From: Nageia nagi
Lineage: Eukaryota > Pinophyta
Assembly (NCBI GenBank): GCA_050084985.1
Contig: JBITNC010000001.1
Coordinates: forward strand, 174,282,001 to 174,346,000
Length of the DNA stretch: 64,000 nt
Direction: 5' to 3'
The translations under genes and the position numbers were made by a program. Each line of letters starts with the position of its first letter. The stretch's first letter is position 1. The notes below the pieces were generated by a model. That model searched no databases. It was not told where the DNA came from and saw nothing but the letters and a program-made list of their open reading frames with translations. This document shows positions 58,186 through 64,000 of this stretch, one piece after another.

Positions 58186-59650
58186 CTATATTGTTATGAA
58201 TAAGCTTATTCTAATTGTGTTTGGATGCAAGTTATGAAAGAGGATATTGATGGTATTGAAAGGAATGATAATTGGAAACTTTATGAGTTAACCAAAGGTA
58301 AAAAGGTTGTTGGTTCCAAATAAGTGTACAAAATAAAATGCAAGACTGATGGGAGAATTGAAAGGTAAAAAAAAAGGCTAATGGAAAAAGTATTCATACA
58401 GTAGTATGGTGTGGATTTTGAATAAACATTTGCACCGGTTGTAAGATAAGAAATAATAATATTAGTGCTCTCTTTGGCTATAAGCAACAGTTAGATAGTC
58501 CAACACATGGATGTAAAGAGTACATTTATCAATGGGTACATCTATGAAGAGGTGTATGTAGCACAATATAAAGGATTTGAGGTTCAAGGAAGATAATACC
58601 ATATGTACAAACTCAATAAGCCATTGTATGGGCTAAAGCAAGATCTAAGAGATTGGTCTACAAGAATTGATGGATACTTCAAAAGTGTGGGCTATCAAAG
58701 AAGTGTAAGTGAGCCTACCTTGTATTTTAAGAAAGATGGATTTGATATGTTGATTCTTTGTTTGTATATATATGATTTGATCTTCATGGGAAGTAATAGC
58801 AATATGAATGAATATTTCAAAACTCAAATGATTGTTAAGTTTGAAATGAAAGATCTTGGTTTGATGAGCTAATTTCTTGGCTTAGATGTGCATAAAACAA
58901 AAGAAGAGATATTTGTGTTACAATCCAAATATGTACATGATGCACACTTGTTGCAATACCTATAGCCCATGAAAAACACCTTTGAAAAGAAGATGGGGAA
59001 CTAAAAGTGAATAAGAAAGAGTATAGAAGCATTATTGGAAGCCTCATGTTTTTAACAAAAATAAGGCCAAATTTGCAATTCAGTGTATCATTGGTTGCAA
59101 GATACATGAGTGATCCATCAATATTCCATCTCAAGGTAGAAAAGAGAATCCTTAGATATGTGAAGGGAATAATCAATTTTAGAATACATTATACATGTAA
59201 TTCCAAGTTCAAACTCACAAGTTTTAGTGACAATGATTGGGTAAATGATTCGGATGATATAAAGAGTACAATTGGTAATTAATTCTCTCTTGAATTAGGT
59301 ATGGTTTCATGGAGCTCCAAAAAATAATCCATTATAGCTCTTTCAAGTACTGAAGCTAAGTATGTAGTTGTAACAAGTGCTTCAACATAAGCTTTATACT
59401 TGAGGAAGGTGTTGAAGGATATTGAAGAGGTGAAACTACAATTTTTTGTGACAACCAAGGTTCCATCAAGTTGGCATAAAACCTTATCCATCATTCTAGG
59501 ACAAAATATTTTGATTTGAAAACTCATTTCATTCGAGATATGGTGGAGAAGGGGATAGTAAAATTGAGGTATTATCCAACACAAGATCAAGTGGCCAATA
59601 TATTCACTAAATCCATGGTAAAATCTTAATTTGTATTGCTAAGAGACTTG
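58186..59650 (+). pseudogene. Copia-1 reverse transcriptase and RNase H, broken
   Basis: RT: NDNWKLYELTKGKKVVGSK near 58265, YGVDFE-TFAPVVR near 58410, QHMDVKSTFINGYIYEEVYV at 58500, KLNKPLYGLKQDLRDW at 58610, then at 58770 LCLYIYDLIFMG, where the family has YVDD; the first catalytic Asp is Tyr. FEMKDLGLM and FLGLDVHKTKE follow. RNase H from 59007: YRSIIGSLMFLTKIRPNLQF, FHLKVEKRILRYVKGI, then SKKSIIALSSTEAKYV near 59325, HHSRTKYFDLKTHFIRDMVE near 59490 and IFTKSMVK near 59605. About ten stops. Confidence 0.92.
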
Positions 59651-59682
59651 ATTGTTGGTCCTCTTATTAGCAAGGAGGAATA

Positions 59683-60150
59683 TGAAGGCTTTAGAGATGT
59701 TAAAACAATTTAAGATTTTGAAATTCTTAGAAATTTGTGCATACTATATTATTCTTCTACTCTTTGTCTAAGAATTAGTATGTTGTAGATCAGTTAGTTC
59801 TATGTGTAACCAACCAACTAATTAGTACTTCATCCAACTGACCCATCAACGTTGTATTTTTTGAGTTTTACTAAAATTTGTTATCTCTTCATTTCTTTCC
59901 CTCATTTTTTATTTTTCAAGAATGTGTAGTGAACAATCCAGGTTGCCCAAGGCCTATAGAATGTATTTAGGTATTATTTCAAGATTTTGTGAGTGTTAGA
60001 GGATGTTATCAATAATATAATTCAAGTTTATGGTGTTATGTAAAACTATGAGGATCCATTGGTGAATGCATTCTACCTTTGAGTTGCAGAACTATTTTAG
60101 TTGTGAATTGCTTAAGTAATTCAGTTATTTGTTTATATTCAATAACTTCA
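59683..60150 (+). repeat. 3' LTR of copia-1
   Basis: It starts TGAAGGCTTTAGAGATGTT after a short purine tract AGCAAGGAGGAATA and ends AATAACTTCA. Confidence 0.9.
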
Positions 60151-60753
60151 TAAAAAGCATGTAAATTGCATAAATAAAAATATAGTTAGAAAGTACTAAA
60201 AAAACAAGAATATAATTCTACCTATAAAGTACTAAATAAAAATAATTTAATTGTAACTAAAAATTAATAAAGAACTTTCAAATTTAAAAGGAAAATACTT
60301 TGGAAAAGTTAATCAAAAAAGAAAATCACTATCAAAACTAGTTGATCTAAACTAATTCATAATTCAAAAAAAATATAAATAAAATAATATCTAAGGAACA
60401 TAAATAAATTTTTAATATTATGAATTAAAACACACAAATAAATCAAATGCAATAAATTTCTAAACTACTAAAAGGAATAATCTTGCCTAGATTAATGGTG
60501 TAGGTGGATCCATTCTCTAACTACTAATTAGGTGTTGATTACCCTTAGTAGTAACTCAAAATTTCAATTATATAGAAATAAAATTCTTATTAAATAAGAA
60601 AGCATTACATACTAAATATAAATATTAATTTATAACTAAATCTTCATGCTTCAATACAATCCTTGAGATAAAATACTAATCTTATACTAGTTGAAAGGAA
60701 TCAAATTACAAGATCCTCCACTTATTCTAAGAAACTAAACTTGGTAAAATTAT
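60151..60753. other. AT-rich stretch between elements, no gene seen
   Basis: A- and T-runs only; no domain, repeat or LTR end recognised. Confidence 0.5.
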
Positions 60754-61445
60754 TATAGAGAGTAAATTGTATAAATAATAAATATAAACATAAAATAATT
60801 CTACAAATATGACACTTATTTAAATACATAGATAAATAAATGAAAAGTGTACATCTAAATTTAATGTAGCAATCCTCAAGGTATAGCAAAGGAATACGAA
60901 GGGTTGGATCAGATCAAATATGGACTTGACAAGGATAATGGATCATGTAAATTGAATATTTTTTCCTTGTCTATTTCTAGATTTGGATAACAAATAAGCA
61001 CACTATTGATGATGTGCGATTTCTACAATGCTAACATTATGAAACCTATAGAATTAGATCATGCGTAAAAGTATAACATGTAATAAAGCTCAAGGCATAA
61101 CAAATCTTCAAATAGGTGGCATGAAAATACATCATAAGGATGATGTATGGGATAACCAACTATCAGAGAGATTCGATAAGGATGTCATCCTCCAACTCCC
61201 ATATTTATAACCTATAAGGAAATAGAAAGGAGTGAATGCTGACTCATAGCAATAATATAATTTTTGTTTATTCAAGATACTTTACAATATGAACCATGGT
61301 AAGTAATATTGCATTTAATATAACACTTGGTATTGCATTGTAATATCAACTTTATCTTGACATATGTAATATTGCTTTTAATAATTTATAGAAATCTAAA
61401 ATATTATTTATTAAATAAATAATAAATCAATTTTAGGTGTCTACA
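60754..61445 (-). repeat. 3' LTR of a minus-strand element of the gag/PMD family
   Basis: Reversed, it aligns from end to end with the LTRs at 19297 and 25899: TGTAGACACCTAAAATTG start, TTTAATATAACACTTGG-like middle, TATA box GTTATAAATATGGG near 61203, decayed end near 60754. The length, 692 bases, fits. A polypurine tract AAAGAGGGTCAAAA lies just inside on the minus strand (61446-61459). Confidence 0.85.
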
Positions 61446-61459
61446 TTTTGACCCTCTTT

Positions 61460-63290
61460 GGATATGAAATTAAAAGCATTGAAATTGTATAATCCAAAGA
61501 AGTTTAGAGAAGTGAAAAAAATATAGAGTCAAAGTAAACCTCCCTTTCATAATCTATACTTTGAGTATTACATCTCATTTGTCCCTTTTTGGACCTAAAT
61601 TGCTCCTTGCATTGACTTCTATAGGGTAATTAGACCAAAATAAAATCTTGTATGTGGAGGGATATTTTAGGTACCATGGAGTTCCTAACTATGGTATTAT
61701 CTATGAAAACAAAAGAAATAATACCCGCATAAATCACATCCATGATAATAATATTTAAAATACAGAGCAAAAATGAATTTAATATAACATTATTTGGTAG
61801 ACTACTATTGTTCCAAATCATGGCCTACAATCATTAAGCAGATGAGGTAATGATATTCCCCAATCCTGTAAGAGAAAAACTATGATCATGTTGACCTAGA
61901 ATTTTGATAATTGTGCTTATGGGGTTATCATGGCTTAGAATTTTGAAATGTCATGGGCACAACATGCATTTTTATAAAAAGGTAGTCATGAGATAAAAAT
62001 GGATAATGTTATCATATATACCAAATTTTTAGAGATACAATGGTCTTAATTCATCAAATAATACAAATTTTACAAATAAAAATCATGAAGATTTTATGGT
62101 GTTAATACCTTGAAGATAGTACTAGCATATCGTTGGTGCTTTTATTTTTATGGAATTAGCAAAAGTTGTCATCTAAAAACTTAAACATGATCATCATTAG
62201 AGGGCATATTTATGAAATAATGACACTTTGATATGAGTATTTAGTGAAATAATTATTTTTTCCTTTTAACATAAAATAACATGTAAACAAAGGGTGTGGA
62301 TGTCATGAAATTCATAGAACTAGTTTTTAAAAAGAAATCTCATTATGATAACATAATTTGTAATTTTAAAAAATGTTGAAATTACATTTATCATGCACTA
62401 TTTTATGAAAATTTAAAACAAGTGTATACCTAAGTTTTGGAGTCAAAATTGATAAAAAGGAGAAGTGACATGTCATTTTCACCTTTTATCTTTTTTTTTG
62501 CTTACTTGGAGCTCCCTTTCGATCTTATCTTATTGCATACATATATGTTAATTATGCACTCTTCATGACCCTTTCTTCCTATGTGATTGGATATGTGGGT
62601 TCTTCAAGATGTTGTTTTACCATTGATTCAACATTTTTGTTAATGACATGATGGATTGGTGGGATATGGAGAGGCCATTAGTGAGACATCATCATCACAT
62701 GGTTGAGTATCTTAAAAATCTTCTAGCTAAGCATGTCGTAATTCCTCTAGTTTCAAATTTTAATTTATTTTTGTCACTCTTTTCCTACATGTCCCATTCA
62801 AAAGAACCCTCGGGAATGGTTTATATACCTACAAAATCACATAAAGTTGGAGGGCATTGTTGCGTTGTTTTATTTTTTTATAGTTGGTTTTTAAATTTAA
62901 TATAGTTATTATTCCAAATTTTTATGTTGTATACTATATTTATTTTAAAGAATACATAGGTGAGGGTGTTCATGCTAAATTGTGCCCTATTTTTATTGCT
63001 TATCATGGTTTCTTTATTGCTTTTAAAATGCATTTTTTTATTAATTCTATTAAAGTTAATTTGGAATGGGGAATATGATTTGATTAGGGGATATTTTACA
63101 CCTATGGTTTGATTTTTATTCAAAGTTGAAACCTATGAGCTCATATCCTTTATCCTCATTGTAATTTTGATAGGGTCTGCATTCATTTAAAGGAAGGAAT
63201 TAATTTTAAAGCATGTTATATTATTTATTAGTTTTCATATTTTTTATATATATTACATGAGTTCTTATCAATTTTGGTATTTTTATTTGG
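61460..63290. other. Internal part of the right-edge element before its PMD gene
   Basis: No domain is recognised. The frame at 62648-62905 starts MMDWWDMERPLVRHHHHMVE and could be an upstream part of the PMD gene, but nothing proves it. In the 18-kb element the same interval holds the PMD upstream region. Confidence 0.4.
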
Positions 63291-63299
63291 TTGCATGAT

Positions 63300-64000
63300 T
63301 GGAAACATTTGATGTGAGGTAGTTGAATGAATTTGGAGGCATTAGAGAGGGCCTAGGGTTGGATTAGATCCAATCATGATAATGAGTTACTAGATATTGT
63401 AAGGCTCTATGACTTGGCCACTGCCAACCACATACAAATTGATTTCCCTCTATTAACAACATTAGTGGAGCATTAGGAGATAGATTCCAACACATTCCAC
63501 ATTCTAAATAGTGAGATTATGATCACTCTCTTATACATATACAATATTTGGCAAGTGCCTATACGTGGGAGACTAGTATCACATGCTTTCATTAGTAGCC
63601 AACAAGAGAGGGAGGGACTATGCACCTAGTTAAGAGGTAATGAGGATAATGATTTGGATCACCAGGATGCCTACTTACATTTAGCCTACTAGTATGATTT
63701 GAGGGAGGGTTAGGAATCTCTAGTTGCTTATGGAATCTCTTATTACAACATTCTTATGCCCAAATAATAATAACATAATTTTTTCTCTTGGAATTGTGTG
63801 TATTATCAAGTACATTTATGCTAGGGGCATAGTATAAGCTTAGGGTACCCACATTCTTTCTCAATTATACCATGATTTGCACCATATGGTGACTTTGGGA
63901 AAGTTAAATGTGATGGTGGCTCATGAGACACTTTCATAGGTTTAGGAATATGAACACATTATTGTGTTCAAGCCTATTGGGTTGGCTATGTGGTAGAATG
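63300..64000 (+). pseudogene. Plant mobile domain (PMD) gene, antisense in the right-edge element, partial
   Basis: Plus strand, opposite to the LTR. Motifs in the order of the other two copies: LLDIVRLYDLATANHIQIDF and PLLTTLVEH near 63390-63470, EIMITLLYIYNIWQVPIRGR near 63510, then after decay SQLYHDLHHMVTLGKLNVMV, AHETLS and HIIVFKPIGLAMW at 63860-64000. It is closer to the 7.3-kb element's copy (SQLYKYLHHVV, IVVFKPIG) than to the 18-kb element's. Stops are many. It is cut by the window end. Confidence 0.75.

Larger units (their letters stand above)
31705..60150 (+). mobile_element. Copia-1: outermost Ty1/copia element of the nest
   Basis: LTRs of 470 and 468 bases at 31705-32174 and 59683-60150 are in direct repeat. 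TAGAA before and TAAAA after form a target duplication with one change. Coding pieces on the plus strand are gag (32241-32718, resuming at 56310), protease and integrase (56.6-57.8 kb), and RT with RNase H (58.2-59.65 kb). Without the inserted 23.6 kb it would be about 4.9 kb, the usual copia size. It was cut within gag by copia-2. Confidence 0.93.

Noticed and set aside
1-64000. Host genes and tRNA or rRNA genes
   Set aside because: Every domain I recognise belongs to a transposable element; I saw no A and B box pair with a cloverleaf and no rRNA text. A search with tRNA and gene models would settle it.

Overview
This window is plant repeat DNA: AT-rich, with no host gene I can support, and almost entirely made of decayed and nested transposable elements. 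The families are plant LTR retrotransposons: Ty1/copia, Ty3/gypsy of the Tat type with a second RNase H, a chromodomain-bearing Ty3/gypsy chromovirus, and one hAT DNA transposon remnant. The density, the decay and the layered nesting suit a large seed-plant genome, for instance a gymnosperm, but the species cannot be named from this sequence.

Layout. 1-6.0 kb: 3' half of a plus-strand Tat element (tandem RNase H, integrase, a 190-bp tandem-repeat block, polypurine tract, LTR), then scraps of Tat gag and 3' regions. 6.5-8.3 kb: 5' end of a minus-strand copia element. 9.8-15.6 kb: a structurally complete chromovirus with 1.18-kb LTRs and much of gag and protease missing. 17.8-19.15 kb: a Tat 3' end with its LTR. 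19.3-26.6 kb: a 7.3-kb Tat-related element with paired LTRs, gag in sense, a plant mobile domain (PMD) gene in antisense, and no pol. 26.7-29.5 kb: minus-strand chromovirus RT scrap and a hAT transposase pseudogene.

31.7-60.15 kb is a four-level nest. Copia-1 (plus strand, 31705-60150) was split in gag by copia-2 (minus strand, 32724-56304). Copia-2 was split in its RT by an 18.35-kb Tat element (minus strand, 34749-53099; LTRs about 99.4% identical by eye; target duplication GGTAT). The Tat integrase is in turn split by a 548-bp solo copia LTR (42360-42907; target duplication AATAG). 60.75 kb to the end: the LTR and antisense PMD gene of another minus-strand Tat element that continues past the window.

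The most interesting pattern is an antisense PMD gene next to the 3' LTR in three separate Tat-type elements, in both orientations and of different ages. The 18-kb element also carries, in sense, an unrecognised protein after integrase made of two diverged copies of one domain, a G-patch-like motif between protease and RT, and several kinds of tandem repeat. It is very young by LTR identity, yet its gag-pol frame has many stop codons, so it was probably copied by proteins from another element. All coordinates of degraded domains are approximate; LTR ends were set by aligning the copies and by the target duplications.
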